A stretch of 64,000 bases of DNA from Peribacillus simplex (GCF_030123325.1 NZ_CP126106.1:5649001-5713000); one strand, 5' to 3'; shown: positions 8,385 to 17,096, counted from the stretch's first letter. Notes: generated from the letters alone by a model not told the origin. Program-made: numbers and translations.

Positions 8385-8660
8385 AAGAATCTCCCTCCCT
8401 TTTTTGGGTTTAATCCAGCATCGAACGGTAAAGCTATACTAAATGTGTCCACTATATTTAAATATTTTAAATCAACTTTGAAAATAATGACACCTTCTCA
8501 AACTTTGCTTTGTATATCAAAAGGTGGAAAGTGGGGTCCAAAGCTAAAAAAGCGGGCTACCCGTCCATCCGATTTCCAGAATTCCAGATCCGAAAAATGA
8601 CTTATGTGAGGCCATTGCACTTCTTTCTCCAAAACAGTCATATTAGGGTGAAAACTAAGT

Positions 8661-8689
8661 TTTACATAAAAGAAATTTTGGTATATTCT
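8661..8689 (+). promoter_or_regulatory. Sigma-A promoter of pdxK
   Basis: TTTACA, 17 bases, TATTCT, 66 bases before the pdxK start. It is the only strong signal in the 370-base divergent gap between mobA and pdxK (8385-8754); I see no gene or riboswitch in the rest of that gap. Confidence 0.6.
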
Positions 8690-8754
8690 AAAAATAGGAT
8701 ATTAACTGGTATGCTGATAATATCGATAACTTATTCTCCTGAGGAGGTCACATA

Positions 8755-9582
8755 ATGACTATGAAAAGAGCTATGACAGTTGCCGGATCTGATTCGAGCG
8801 GCGGCGCTGGTCTTCAAGCAGATTTAAAGACATTCCAAGAATTCGGCGTTTACGGTATGTCCGCTTTAACGACAATCGTGACGATGGATCCGAAGAATGG
8901 CTGGTCCCATAATGTATTCCCTACACCGGTCGAAGTTTTGGAAGCCCAAATCGAAACGATTTTATCAATCGGCATTGATGCAATGAAAACGGGAATGCTT
9001 GGATCAGTGGAAATCATTGAACTTGTTGCCCGTAAAATAGACGAGTTGAAGCTGGACAAAGTCGTAATCGATCCAGTTATGGTATGTAAAGGTGAAGATG
9101 AAGTATTGCACCCAGAAACGGCCGTAGCTCTGCGGGAACTGCTTGTTCCACGTGCAACTGTAGTCACGCCAAACCTGTTCGAGGCCGCTCAGTTAGCGGG
9201 AACTGCGCCTATCAAGACGATTGATGACATGAGGGCTGCAGCTGAAAAGATTCATGCACTTGGTGCAAAATATGTCTTGATCAAAGGCGGTAATAAGCTG
9301 GATCTGGATAAAGCCATCGACCTTTTATATGATGGAAAGGAATTTGAAATCCTTGAATCAGAAAAAATCGAAACGACCAATACACATGGTGCCGGCTGTT
9401 CTTCTTCTGCAGCTATTGCTGCTCAATTGGCTGAAGGGAAAAGCCCGCGTGAGGCTATCCTCATTTCTAAAGACTTCATTACCGAGGCGGTTCGCCATTC
9501 TTGGAAGATGAATGACTATGTTGGACCTGTCAATCATGGTGCATACCACAAATATGGAATTGCGGACAAAACACAAAAATAA
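8755..9582 (+). CDS. pdxK: Pyridoxal/pyridoxine kinase, HMP-kinase family
   Basis: Ribokinase-superfamily kinase that phosphorylates vitamin B6 vitamers and, in Bacillus, can also act on hydroxymethylpyrimidine. The N-terminus AGSDSSGGAGLQADLKTF is the family signature; the anion-hole segment THGAGCSSS carries Cys215 in the place of the usual catalytic aspartate region, as in B. subtilis PdxK. At 275 residues it is normal. GAGGAGGTC lies at ideal spacing before ATG 8755. ThiD is the main alternative, but the GAGC rather than GTGC motif favours PdxK. Confidence 0.88.
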   Translation: MTMKRAMTVAGSDSSGGAGLQADLKTFQEFGVYGMSALTTIVTMDPKNGWSHNVFPTPVEVLEAQIETILSIGIDAMKTGMLGSVEIIELVARKIDELKLDKVVIDPVMVCKGEDEVLHPETAVALRELLVPRATVVTPNLFEAAQLAGTAPIKTIDDMRAAAEKIHALGAKYVLIKGGNKLDLDKAIDLLYDGKEFEILESEKIETTNTHGAGCSSSAAIAAQLAEGKSPREAILISKDFITEAVRHSWKMNDYVGPVNHGAYHKYGIADKTQK

Positions 9583-9597
9583 AACATCAAGTTTAAT

Positions 9598-9637
9598 GGC
9601 TGCTCAAATTCATCGAGCGGCCTTTTTCGCTTTTTTT
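9598..9637 (+). terminator. Terminator of pdxK
   Basis: GGCTGCTC pairs with GAGCGGCC (one G-T pair), 9-base loop, followed by a T-rich tract, 15 bases after the stop. Confidence 0.75.
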
Positions 9638-9706
9638 GCTTTTATTTAGTAAAATGGAAAGAAGGAAAAGCTTATCTAGCCGCCCAGTTAAGGAGGAAAT
9701 TATAGA

Positions 9707-10054
9707 ATGAAACCTATAGACCGTACAGAGGTGCAAAATGCCATTGATTCTTTCGCCGGACAAGATGTATATCTTCACCTTGAAACGACAAATGGCGCCT
9801 ATGCCACTCATGTAGATGAAGCTTTCTTTTCGGCAGGTGCTTATATTCGCAATGCTTTTATACAATATGAACATGGGAAGATAGTTGGGGATGGACCTTA
9901 CCGCATCGGCTTGAAGCTCAATATTGGCTGGGTATATGCAGAAGGCGTTAACCACTTCGAATTGGATGAACAAGGGAGATTGCTATTGGCAGGCCTTGAT
10001 TTTTCCGGAAAGCTTGCTGTCTCCATGCAGCTCAGTCCCACTCCCTTTGAATGA
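9707..10054 (+). CDS. yojF: DUF1806 family protein YojF
   Basis: A 115-residue soluble protein of unknown function. It shows the family's N-terminal FAGQDVYLHLETTNGAYATH stretch and the AGAYIRNA and GPYRIGLKL segments. In B. subtilis yojF is adjacent to yojG (bshB2), exactly as here, so a link to bacillithiol metabolism is suggested by context only. AAGGAGG precedes ATG 9707. The 97-base gap to bshB2 contains no terminator, so cotranscription is likely. Confidence 0.88.
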   Translation: MKPIDRTEVQNAIDSFAGQDVYLHLETTNGAYATHVDEAFFSAGAYIRNAFIQYEHGKIVGDGPYRIGLKLNIGWVYAEGVNHFELDEQGRLLLAGLDFSGKLAVSMQLSPTPFE

Positions 10055-10151
10055 TGACAACTTGCTTGATATATATCATATAATTCCGATAAAAAATCCC
10101 ATTCACCGATAACCATGCTCACTGTAAGTAGAACGGAAGGAGAAATATACC

Positions 10152-10817
10152 TTGGAAAAAGAACGCCATGTATTAGTTATATTCCCACATCCCGATGATG
10201 AAGCCTTTTCGGTCTCCGGAACGCTTGCCCTTCATAGAGAAGCGGGCACTCCTGTCACCTATTTATGCTTAACTTTAGGAGAAATGGGACGTAATTTAGG
10301 AAACCCTCCATTTGCAACAAGGGAATCGCTCCCTAAAATTCGTAAAAAGGAATTAATCGATGCAGCAAATGCGATTGGCATCCAAGATTTACGCATGCTT
10401 GGATTGCGCGATAAGACGATTGAATTCGAAGATGATGAAAAGCTGACTTCATTATTTACCGATGCCATCAATGAATTGAATCCTTCATTGATCATTACGT
10501 TTTACCCAGGATACAGTGTCCATCCAGACCATGAAGCGACAGCACGGGCTGTAGTACGGGCCGTGGAAAGAATGGAAGAGAAAGAGAGACCAAAACTTCA
10601 TTGTGTCGCCTTCTCGAATAACTGCATTGACGAATTGGGACAGCCTGACATCATCCAAGATATCTCTGCCGTCGAAGAAAAAAAGGTGGCTGCTTTCACT
10701 GCCCACCGTTCGCAAACGCAGGCAATGGTGATCGATTGGAAAGAGAAATTCGAAAATCAGGATGCAGATTTTCTGGACTGGATCCGCAAAGAACGATTAT
10801 GGACCTATAAATTTTAA
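10152..10817 (+). CDS. bshB2: Bacillithiol biosynthesis deacetylase BshB2
   Basis: Zinc-dependent LmbE/PIG-L deacetylase that removes the acetyl group from GlcNAc-malate during bacillithiol synthesis, or acts as a bacillithiol-conjugate amidase. The metal motif is FPHPDDEAFS (about residues 11-20), with the later metal ligand in YSVHPDHEATARAV. The 221 residues fit BshB2 rather than the longer BshB1. TTG 10152 follows AAGGAG at good spacing. Confidence 0.92.
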   Translation: MEKERHVLVIFPHPDDEAFSVSGTLALHREAGTPVTYLCLTLGEMGRNLGNPPFATRESLPKIRKKELIDAANAIGIQDLRMLGLRDKTIEFEDDEKLTSLFTDAINELNPSLIITFYPGYSVHPDHEATARAVVRAVERMEEKERPKLHCVAFSNNCIDELGQPDIIQDISAVEEKKVAAFTAHRSQTQAMVIDWKEKFENQDADFLDWIRKERLWTYKF

Positions 10818-10820
10818 AGA

Positions 10821-10845
10821 AACCGCCAATAGGCGGTTTTTTGTT
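10821..10845 (+). terminator. Terminator of bshB2
   Basis: AACCGCC / GGCGGTT with loop AATA, then T-rich tracts; it starts three bases after the stop. Confidence 0.9.
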
Positions 10846-10868
10846 TTTTTGTTTTTTTGTTTATGGCA

Positions 10869-10896
10869 TAAAAAAAACGCCTGTGGATTACAGGCG
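10869..10896 (-). terminator. Terminator of the MFS transporter operon
   Basis: On the minus strand CGCCTGT and ACAGGCG form a 7-bp stem with a 5-base loop followed by nine T, 83 bases beyond the transporter stop. Confidence 0.8.
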
Positions 10897-10978
10897 GAGA
10901 AAAGGGGGATACTTTGGAAAATCAATCATAATATAAGCATCCCCAAAATTTTTCATTTTATACAATCATTTTAAAAAA

Positions 10979-12184
10979 TTAGGCAGACAAGCGTTCCTCA
11001 TGCTGCATTTTCGTTCTTGCCGAGGCTTTTTTTCCATGTGCCAAGTAATAAATGCCAATAAGTACGAATGCAAAGATCGACATTCCTATGAATAGCCCTT
11101 TGAACCCTGTAAATGGAATAAGGAATCCCAATAGGAACGGGCCGACACCAATACCGAAGTCATACATAGTAAAAAACGTGGATGTGGCTAATCCCATCCG
11201 ATTTGATGGGGCTTCCTTAATCGAAATCGCTTGACAGCTTGATTGGAACGTACCATACCCAACTCCGATTAAGGCGCCGGCAATCAGAAGCGTGATACCA
11301 TGATGGGATTGGCTTAGGATGACCATACCGACGGCAAATAGTATGAGCGATGGGTAAATAACTGCATTTTCCCCCTTCACATCAAACATTCGTCCTGTAA
11401 ACGGACGGGAAGCTAAAAGGAATACAGCAAATACGACGAAGAAGAAGCTTGCCGCATCCATTAAATCCATTTCCTTTGCAAAAGACGTTAAATAGGACAA
11501 AATGCTGGAATAGGTAAATCCGGCAAATCCGATAAAAATGGAAATGGGCAGCGCCCTTTTCTCAAAGTAATCACTGATTTTAAATCCTTTTTGTGGTGAA
11601 GCTCCGCCCTTTTCCCCTTCAGGCACATTCATGAATATTGATGCAACTAAAGAAAATGCGGCAAATAGGGAGGCTGCATAGAAAATGATGGAATAGCTGA
11701 AATGCTGTGTAATCAGCAATCCAATAAACGGACCGAATGCCATTGCCAAGTTTGTACTCATGGCGAAGTATCCTGTACCTTCCCCGCGTCTCTCATTCGG
11801 AATGATATCTGCAGCAATCGTTCCAGTTGCGGTAGTGGCAAGGCCAAAAGCAAAACCGTGAATAAGCCGGTCGATCAATAAGAGGGATAAACTATTCACC
11901 AGGAAATAGCCAATGGATGCAACCAGGAATAGAACCAACGATCCAAGCAACATCTTTCTGCGGCCAATCTTGTCAATTTTTTTCCCTGCAATCGGTCTGA
12001 CAAGCACAGCTCCGAGAACAAAGATACTTGAAGCAAGTCCTGCTTGTGCTTGCGACGCATGAAAATTATCCATCGTGTAAATGGTCAATGTCACCATCAA
12101 GACATAAAAAGTTAAAAATAAAAAAAAGTTCGCAGACGAAACAATCAAGAAGTCTTTCGTCCACAATTTCGGTTTTTGATTCAT
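10979..12184 (-). CDS. MFS efflux transporter (YwoG-like)
   Basis: A 401-residue major facilitator with about twelve hydrophobic helices in two halves joined by a loop near residue 200 (GEKGGASPQKG). The loop 2-3 signature IAGKKIDKIGRRKMLL (about residues 63-78) is the conserved G-x-x-x-D-R-x-G-R-R type, and motif C appears as ATTATGTIAADIIPNERRGEG. Its partner is a MarR regulator 18 bases upstream in the same transcript, as for B. subtilis ywoH-ywoG. This suggests drug or toxic-metabolite efflux; the substrate is unknown. Confidence 0.85.
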   Translation of the reverse strand: MNQKPKLWTKDFLIVSSANFFLFLTFYVLMVTLTIYTMDNFHASQAQAGLASSIFVLGAVLVRPIAGKKIDKIGRRKMLLGSLVLFLVASIGYFLVNSLSLLLIDRLIHGFAFGLATTATGTIAADIIPNERRGEGTGYFAMSTNLAMAFGPFIGLLITQHFSYSIIFYAASLFAAFSLVASIFMNVPEGEKGGASPQKGFKISDYFEKRALPISIFIGFAGFTYSSILSYLTSFAKEMDLMDAASFFFVVFAVFLLASRPFTGRMFDVKGENAVIYPSLILFAVGMVILSQSHHGITLLIAGALIGVGYGTFQSSCQAISIKEAPSNRMGLATSTFFTMYDFGIGVGPFLLGFLIPFTGFKGLFIGMSIFAFVLIGIYYLAHGKKASARTKMQHEERLSA

Positions 12185-12202
12185 TTCAATCCTTCTTCCT
12201 TA

Positions 12203-12622
12203 CTATTGTTTTAATTTTTCCTTCAGGAAAATCAACGTTCGTAACGTTGCCTCTCGATCCTCTTCAGCCAAACCGCTCATTAATTGAAGTTCAAATTCTT
12301 CAACTACCTTTTTGGCCTCGTGATAAGTCCTTAAACCTGACTCCGTTAACTGTATTCTCCGTTCCCGTTTATCTTTTCCTGGTACTTGTTCAATCAAATC
12401 AAGTTCCTCCAACCGGTTTACCGTCCTGGTTACCGTCGGTTTCTCCACATCTAGATATGTGCTTATTTCAACAAGCGTAGAACAGCCAAACTGTTTCAGA
12501 TAATATACAATCGACCATTGTGAATGAAAAAGATCAACCTTGGCCAATTGTTCATTTAACTTTTTGGTAAATGACCTCGAAAATTGTAAGTTATGATGAA
12601 AAAAACCATTATTAAAGGACAA
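12203..12622 (-). CDS. MarR family transcriptional regulator
   Basis: Winged-helix repressor of 139 residues when started at TTG 12622, which has AGGAGGAAT directly upstream; the longer frame to 12664 would begin inside the operator. The recognition region is STLVEISTYLDVEKPTVTRTVNRLEELDLIEQ and the wing DKRERRIQLTESG, both textbook MarR. It precedes the MFS gene in one operon, and a perfect palindrome over its own -10 element implies autorepression. Confidence 0.9.
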   Translation of the reverse strand: MSFNNGFFHHNLQFSRSFTKKLNEQLAKVDLFHSQWSIVYYLKQFGCSTLVEISTYLDVEKPTVTRTVNRLEELDLIEQVPGKDKRERRIQLTESGLRTYHEAKKVVEEFELQLMSGLAEEDREATLRTLIFLKEKLKQ

Positions 12623-12641
12623 AGGTATTCCTCCTGAAAAG

Positions 12642-12684
12642 TAGTTACCTAGGTAACTATACACCTATTCATTAGAAATGTCTA
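12642..12684 (-). promoter_or_regulatory. MarR operon promoter with overlapping palindromic operator
   Basis: On the minus strand TAGACA (12684-12679), 17 bases, TATAGT (12661-12656) form a good sigma-A promoter. The perfect 18-bp palindrome TAGTTACCTAGGTAACTA at 12642-12659 overlaps the -10 and the start site, the position expected of a MarR operator that blocks polymerase. Confidence 0.8.
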
Positions 12685-12816
12685 GCTTTCGGATGAACGA
12701 ATATAAATCGTATGCACACGTGTTTCTTTTCTTCTACATTGCTTCCAGGACAAAATTCAGGAGGTTCATGCTTTTAATTGGAAGTTTCGAAAGAAATACT
12801 GTGGTTTGGAGCGAAT

Positions 12817-13024
12817 ACTCATGAATTGCACGCCTTTACTCGTGAGTTTGGGCGTTACTCGTGAATTTCATGCTTTTACTCGTGAGTTTCGAGCAAATAC
12901 TCGTGAATTTCATGCTTTTACTCGTGAGTTTCGAGCAAATACTCGTGAATTTCATGCTTTTACTCGTGAGTTTCGAGCAAATACTCGTGAATTTCGCGCT
13001 TTTTCTCGTGAATTTGGCGAAATC
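12817..13024. repeat. Ten-unit 21-bp intergenic tandem repeat array
   Basis: Ten units begin with ACTCGTGA or a close variant, at 12817, 12838, 12857, 12878, 12899, 12920, 12941, 12962, 12983 and 13004. Eight of the nine start-to-start spacings are 21 bases; the second unit is 19. The centre (12857-12982) is three identical 42-bp pairs: ACTCGTGAATTTCATGCTTTT followed by ACTCGTGAGTTTCGAGCAAAT. All three forward frames stay open across much of it only because 21 and 42 are multiples of three; no Shine-Dalgarno or domain supports a protein. It lies between the MarR promoter and the convergent sugar dehydrogenase terminator. Confidence 0.9.
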
Positions 13025-13085
13025 GTATGGGGCAAATCGGGGCCATGTCATGCTCTTCATGATCGATGCTTCGAGTCCATAAACA

Positions 13086-13115
13086 AAAAGAAAACCCCGC
13101 TATTAAAAAGCGAGG
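13086..13115 (-). terminator. Terminator of the sugar dehydrogenase gene
   Basis: Minus-strand CCTCGCT and AGCGGGG (one G-T pair) with a 7-base loop, then TTTTCTTTTTG, 48 bases past the stop. Confidence 0.7.
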
Positions 13116-13162
13116 CTTCCGATATTCGATCAAATCCATCTCCGAGCTTCTCATTGATAACT

Positions 13163-14257
13163 TCAGGGCATATTTCCTTTTAACCTAGATAGTGGCAAAC
13201 GATAAAGTTTATCATCCTTTTCATCGGGATTTCCTCGGCCGTCCGTATTATTGCTTATGAAATAAAGATATCCTTCATCAACGAATACATCACGTATCCT
13301 TCCTGAGCCCGTAATGATATTAGTCAGTTTTCCGCTTTTTACATCATAACTCTTAAGCGCTTCGCCCCTTAAGGCTGCAAAATAGAGCTTTCCGTCAAAA
13401 TAGGCCATGCCAGAAGGAGCCCATGTATTTTCACCGGATTGAATAAAGGGCTTTACCATATCAGGTTTTTGCTCATCGCCCTCTATATCTGGCCAGCCAT
13501 AGTTCTTACCCGGATCGATTCTATTTAATTCATCGTGTGCCGAATCTCCGTGCTCACTTTCATATAACTGTCCTGCTTCATCCCAGGCCAGACCTTGTGG
13601 ATTGCGATGACCGTATGAATAGACGTATGAATTCCCGAAAGGATTATCTTTCGGAATGGTGCCATCGAGGTTCATGCGCAGAATTTTTCCGCCTAAAGAA
13701 TCTAGGTCCTGTGCGATTTCAGCCTTTCTTGCATCGCCTGATGTTGCGTATAGCTTATCATCCGGTCCTATCTTGATCCTGCCGCCATGGTGGTAGTCCC
13801 CGCTTGGTATTCCGTCGATTAAGGTCTCCATCTCCTGCCATTTATCATCATTTTTTTCTAAAATGACGATTCGATTGATCGAATCCCCGCCTTCTTCATA
13901 GGTATAATAGGCGAAAGCTTGCCCGCTCTTAGAGAAATCGGGAGCTAGCAAAAATCCAAGCAACCCAGCTTCCGCTTTAGCTGACAATGTCTTTTTAAGG
14001 TTGACCCTTTGCCGTGCCATCTTATCCTTGTCCCATTCAACGATGGTTCCTGCCCGTTCTGACACATACATTGTGTCCCCATTCTTCTGGATCGACCATG
14101 GGGCATGCAGGTTCGTTATCAGCACATCCGCATCTTCCCCTAAAGTGCCCGTCACTTCTTTTTCAAGATTCGGCTGTGTTTTGCTGTCGCCATCATTCAT
14201 GTTACAACCAGTTAAAATCAGTGCAGCCATAAGGAAAAAAAGGAGCGATTTTTTCAA
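13163..14257 (-). CDS. PQQ-dependent sugar dehydrogenase-like lipoprotein
   Basis: A secreted lipoprotein of 364 residues; the signal peptide ends in the lipobox LTGC with Cys18 as the lipidation site. The rest is a glucose/sorbosone dehydrogenase beta-propeller: APWSIQKNGDTMYVSERAG (blade 1), YHHGGRIKIGPDDKLYATSGD, NPFGNSYVYSYGHRNPQGLAW, and SEHGDSAHDELNRIDPGKNY are family hallmarks. Members bind PQQ or calcium and oxidise sugars outside the membrane; whether this species makes PQQ is unknown. Start is TTG 14257 behind a GGGGGAAAG site. Confidence 0.85.
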   Translation of the reverse strand: MKKSLLFFLMAALILTGCNMNDGDSKTQPNLEKEVTGTLGEDADVLITNLHAPWSIQKNGDTMYVSERAGTIVEWDKDKMARQRVNLKKTLSAKAEAGLLGFLLAPDFSKSGQAFAYYTYEEGGDSINRIVILEKNDDKWQEMETLIDGIPSGDYHHGGRIKIGPDDKLYATSGDARKAEIAQDLDSLGGKILRMNLDGTIPKDNPFGNSYVYSYGHRNPQGLAWDEAGQLYESEHGDSAHDELNRIDPGKNYGWPDIEGDEQKPDMVKPFIQSGENTWAPSGMAYFDGKLYFAALRGEALKSYDVKSGKLTNIITGSGRIRDVFVDEGYLYFISNNTDGRGNPDEKDDKLYRLPLSRLKGNMP

Positions 14258-14283
14258 AGTCTTTCCCCCTTCGGTTCATGAGT

Positions 14284-15150
14284 TTAATAGGCTGACTGTT
14301 TTAGTACCTTTAAAATGGCCTCCGCGACACCGGCTTCATCATTCTTGCCTGTTACTTCATCACACAGTTTTTTAATTTCGAGCGGGGCATTTCCCATTGC
14401 GACAGACAAACCTACCCGTTCAAACATGGATACATCATTATAATTATCCCCAATAGCCATCGTTTCCTGCATCGAGCCGGATTTTCCATTCACATATGTT
14501 TCAAGTGCCGTACCTTTTTGAGCTGTTTCACTCATGATTTCCACGTTTTCGCGTCCCGATGAAGTGACTGTAACTCCCTGTCCTTCCAATTTCGAAGCAA
14601 TTTGATTTAATAAAGTTAAATCCTTTGAGAAGCTGAGAATTTTATAATATTCCTCATTTGAACGGCTGAATAACTCGGAATAATCGGAAATGGAAGTTAC
14701 CTGTCCAAGCTGTAAACGCTGCTCTGCATATTTCCGCATGTTCTCAGGGTCAATGTCAGGATTCGCTGTAACGAATACATCAACCAAAACAGATATCGCA
14801 TTTTCATAGTCTTTGGAATAAATCCCCTGACTCGTATATATTTCGAAATAAATCCCCTGTTCTTCGAGGAATTCAGCGACCATTTTAGCAGTGGCAGCTG
14901 ACATTGGATTGGAAGCGGCAATTTTTCCGTCCTCCGTAAAGATGGCAGCACCATTTACACAGATGACAGGGCAAACGATGCCTGCTTCATCCAAGGCGAA
15001 CCTAGCTTCCACATAAGATCTTCCAGTAGCGATGATCACTTCCACACCCTCGCTTTGCGCCTTCTGGATGGCATGTTTATTTTCCTCACTGACCTTTTGC
15101 ATTTTGTTTAGCAATGTTCCGTCCATATCAATCGCAATCGTCTTTATCAA
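14284..15150 (-). CDS. Cof-type HAD-IIB phosphatase
   Basis: Cytosolic haloacid dehalogenase-superfamily phosphatase of 288 residues. Motif I is IAIDMDGTLL (Asp8 nucleophile, Asp10), motif II VIIATGRSY, and motifs III/IV are a lysine region near KGTALETYV and MAIGDNYNDVSMFERVG. The large C2B cap between them marks the Cof subfamily, whose members dephosphorylate sugar phosphates or flavin and pyridoxal phosphate. Substrate not predictable. TTG 15150 has a weak AAAGGGG upstream. It precedes the sugar dehydrogenase gene by 26 bases and may be cotranscribed with it. Confidence 0.9.
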   Translation of the reverse strand: MIKTIAIDMDGTLLNKMQKVSEENKHAIQKAQSEGVEVIIATGRSYVEARFALDEAGIVCPVICVNGAAIFTEDGKIAASNPMSAATAKMVAEFLEEQGIYFEIYTSQGIYSKDYENAISVLVDVFVTANPDIDPENMRKYAEQRLQLGQVTSISDYSELFSRSNEEYYKILSFSKDLTLLNQIASKLEGQGVTVTSSGRENVEIMSETAQKGTALETYVNGKSGSMQETMAIGDNYNDVSMFERVGLSVAMGNAPLEIKKLCDEVTGKNDEAGVAEAILKVLKQSAY

Positions 15151-15279
15151 TTCAATCGGCCCCTTTTTTCAATATAATCCCTATTTTAACCGAAAGATCG
15201 TGGATAAACACGTTTAACAAATCCGTATAAATTCTTGGTGTGACTTCAGTCATTAAAAAATCCCATTATGTATATAAAT

Positions 15280-15310
15280 AAACTGCACCTAATTAAGATA
15301 GGTGCAGTTT
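15280..15310 (-). terminator. Terminator of the double P-loop ATPase gene
   Basis: An 11-bp perfect stem AAACTGCACCT / AGGTGCAGTTT with a 9-base loop, immediately after the stop codon; a T-rich stretch follows on the minus strand. Confidence 0.75.
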
Positions 15311-15316
15311 GATTTC

Positions 15317-16441
15317 TTAATGTAGAATCGTTTTTCTATCGACATCTTGGGCCCGTTCAATAATCTGTTCGTGGATGTCTTTTTGAATGTCATCGATGGC
15401 TGTAAAATCCATTGCTTTTACATAAATCTTTTCGAGTTCGTCATGCAGCTCTTTTGCCTTAGCCAGGTTTGCTGTCGCCTCATTCATTTTCGTCCGGTAC
15501 CTAGTGGAAACCTCCTTTAACTGTTCGGCATATATTTCATCTGTTCCTGGCAGGATGGCCGTTTTATATATATCAATGATTTCATCCCCTCCACAACTCG
15601 GGAAATATTCATGCGGGGATGTGCTGTCAAATATGGCGATCCCAACCTCCCGGACGATTACCATGTCCAAGCTATGCGGATCGAAACCACAATGATATAT
15701 TTCAACATCAAAGCCTCTTTGCTCCGCAGCCTTTGCAATCTTCTTCAGCATCGTTGATTTTCCTGAACCTGGACGTCCCTTTAAAAAGTACCGTTTTTGT
15801 ATTCCCTCAGTAATATTGGGGATGAAATCAACTGCACCCGTTGGTGTAGCTGCACCTAAGAATCGGTGACGAACATCCGACTTCTTATTAAGGACGATAT
15901 CTCTATAAAAGCTTTCTATCAATTTATTGGTCAACCCATTCAATTTTGCGAAATCAATATTTGCCTTATAAATGTCTTCCCATTCATCATGTATCTTCAA
16001 TGCTTCAGCGAATAGGGCATATGCCTTCTCGAAGCTCTTGCTTCTCGCATTCGTCAACTTTATGATGGCCGCTCTTTCAGAAGCCAGCTGCTGGGAATCC
16101 CAGGCAGCTCCTAGATTGACATACTCCTCAATGGCCCCTGGTGCCTTCGGTTCAATCACATGCGGCGCGGTCCCATCCACAATCCCGATTTTCAAAGCCG
16201 GTATGATTACTCCATCAATGGAATCATTATCGGACGAACAATGTAAATACTCGATGTCATAGCCTTTATCCAGCCATTCTTGGCCGATTTTTTTCATAAT
16301 CGTCGATTTACCGGAACCAGGTCCGCCTTTTAATATGAATAATCTTTCCAGACCTTTTAAATTGGAATCATATAAACTATAAAAACCTTTAGCCGTATTG
16401 CCTCCAGCAAAATAATTCATCACTTTTCCTGTCACTTTCAC
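15317..16441 (-). CDS. Double P-loop ATPase of unknown function
   Basis: A 374-residue protein with two Walker A loops, LKGGPGSGKST (about residue 39) and LKGRPGSGKST (about 223), each followed by a matching block that ends in HDEWEDIYKANIDF and HDELEKIYVKAMDF. The protein is therefore an internal duplication, with a conserved Cys/His strand (YLHCSSD and IYHCGFD) after each P-loop. I recall it as a PRK06851-type family found in spore-forming Firmicutes; no function is assigned. The start is uncertain: GTG 16441, or the next in-frame GTG six bases later, is better placed behind GAGGGAG than the upstream GTG 16453. Confidence 0.75.
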   Translation of the reverse strand: MKVTGKVMNYFAGGNTAKGFYSLYDSNLKGLERLFILKGGPGSGKSTIMKKIGQEWLDKGYDIEYLHCSSDNDSIDGVIIPALKIGIVDGTAPHVIEPKAPGAIEEYVNLGAAWDSQQLASERAAIIKLTNARSKSFEKAYALFAEALKIHDEWEDIYKANIDFAKLNGLTNKLIESFYRDIVLNKKSDVRHRFLGAATPTGAVDFIPNITEGIQKRYFLKGRPGSGKSTMLKKIAKAAEQRGFDVEIYHCGFDPHSLDMVIVREVGIAIFDSTSPHEYFPSCGGDEIIDIYKTAILPGTDEIYAEQLKEVSTRYRTKMNEATANLAKAKELHDELEKIYVKAMDFTAIDDIQKDIHEQIIERAQDVDRKTILH

Positions 16442-16523
16442 ACTCTCCCTCACAATACAGATGTAACTTCAAGACAGCGTATGAAAAAAAGACCCAATAG
16501 GTGAATACCTAAAGGCAAACATT

Positions 16524-17000
16524 TTATTTTATTAGGGCTACAGCTTCCGCTTGTGTGACTTCCAGGAATTCTGACGGTTTTAATACGATCTGTGTACCGA
16601 TTTTCCCTCCACTTACGATGACTTCAGGCAGGTTTGTTGCACTTTCATCGATAAAGGTCGGGTATTGCCTTTTCATTCCGATCGGGGAACAGCCTCCCCG
16701 AATGTACCCTGTGTATTTTTGCAGATCTTTAACCGCAAGCATTTCAATTTTTTTTGCCCCTGCGGCCTTCGCTGCTTTTTTCAAGTCCAGTTCGGCTGCT
16801 ACAGGGATGACAAATACGTAAAGCTGCTGCGGTCCGTTATGGGTAACAAGCGTTTTAAAAACGGTTTCCGGCGCTTTTCCAATCTTGTCCGCAACAGTGA
16901 TCCCGTCGATTTTTCCATCGCGGGCATCATAACTCATCATGCCATACTCTATACGTTTGTTATCAAGAATCCGCATTGCATTCGTTTTACTGGCTCCCAT
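16524..17000 (-). CDS. ybaK: Cys-tRNA(Pro) deacylase, YbaK/EbsC family
   Basis: Single-domain editing enzyme that hydrolyses mischarged aminoacyl-tRNA such as Cys-tRNA(Pro). The 158 residues fit stand-alone YbaK. Conserved segments are KTNAMRILDNKRIEY at the start, VFKTLVTH, the substrate-pocket GYIRGGCSPIGMKRQYPTFID, and VSGGKIGTQIVLKPSEF. I start at ATG 17000 (MGASKTNAMR) because AAGGGGAA lies upstream; the frame continues ten codons further without a ribosome site. Confidence 0.9.
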   Translation of the reverse strand: MGASKTNAMRILDNKRIEYGMMSYDARDGKIDGITVADKIGKAPETVFKTLVTHNGPQQLYVFVIPVAAELDLKKAAKAAGAKKIEMLAVKDLQKYTGYIRGGCSPIGMKRQYPTFIDESATNLPEVIVSGGKIGTQIVLKPSEFLEVTQAEAVALIK

Positions 17001-17052
17001 AATAAAATTCCCCTTATCGTTTTCTACCATCTTACCATTTTAAAGACCGGGA

Positions 17053-17087
17053 AAAAGAAAAGCACAGTGCTTATTCATCTGTGCTTT
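17053..17087 (-). terminator. Terminator of gntK
   Basis: Minus-strand AAAGCACAG / CTGTGCTTT stem (9 bp, 11-base loop) followed by TCTTTTTC, ten bases past the gluconokinase stop. Confidence 0.8.
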
Positions 17088-17096
17088 CCCTAAAAA

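Noticed and set aside
12806..13183. Open frames of 125, 74 and 73 residues with TREFHAF-type repeats
   Set aside because: They are by-products of the 21-bp tandem repeat, open in several frames on both strands, with no ribosome site or domain.
16490..16511. Short hairpin TAGGT / ACCTA after ybaK as a terminator
   Set aside because: Only five base pairs, AT-rich, with a GGGTC between stem and T-run; too weak to call.
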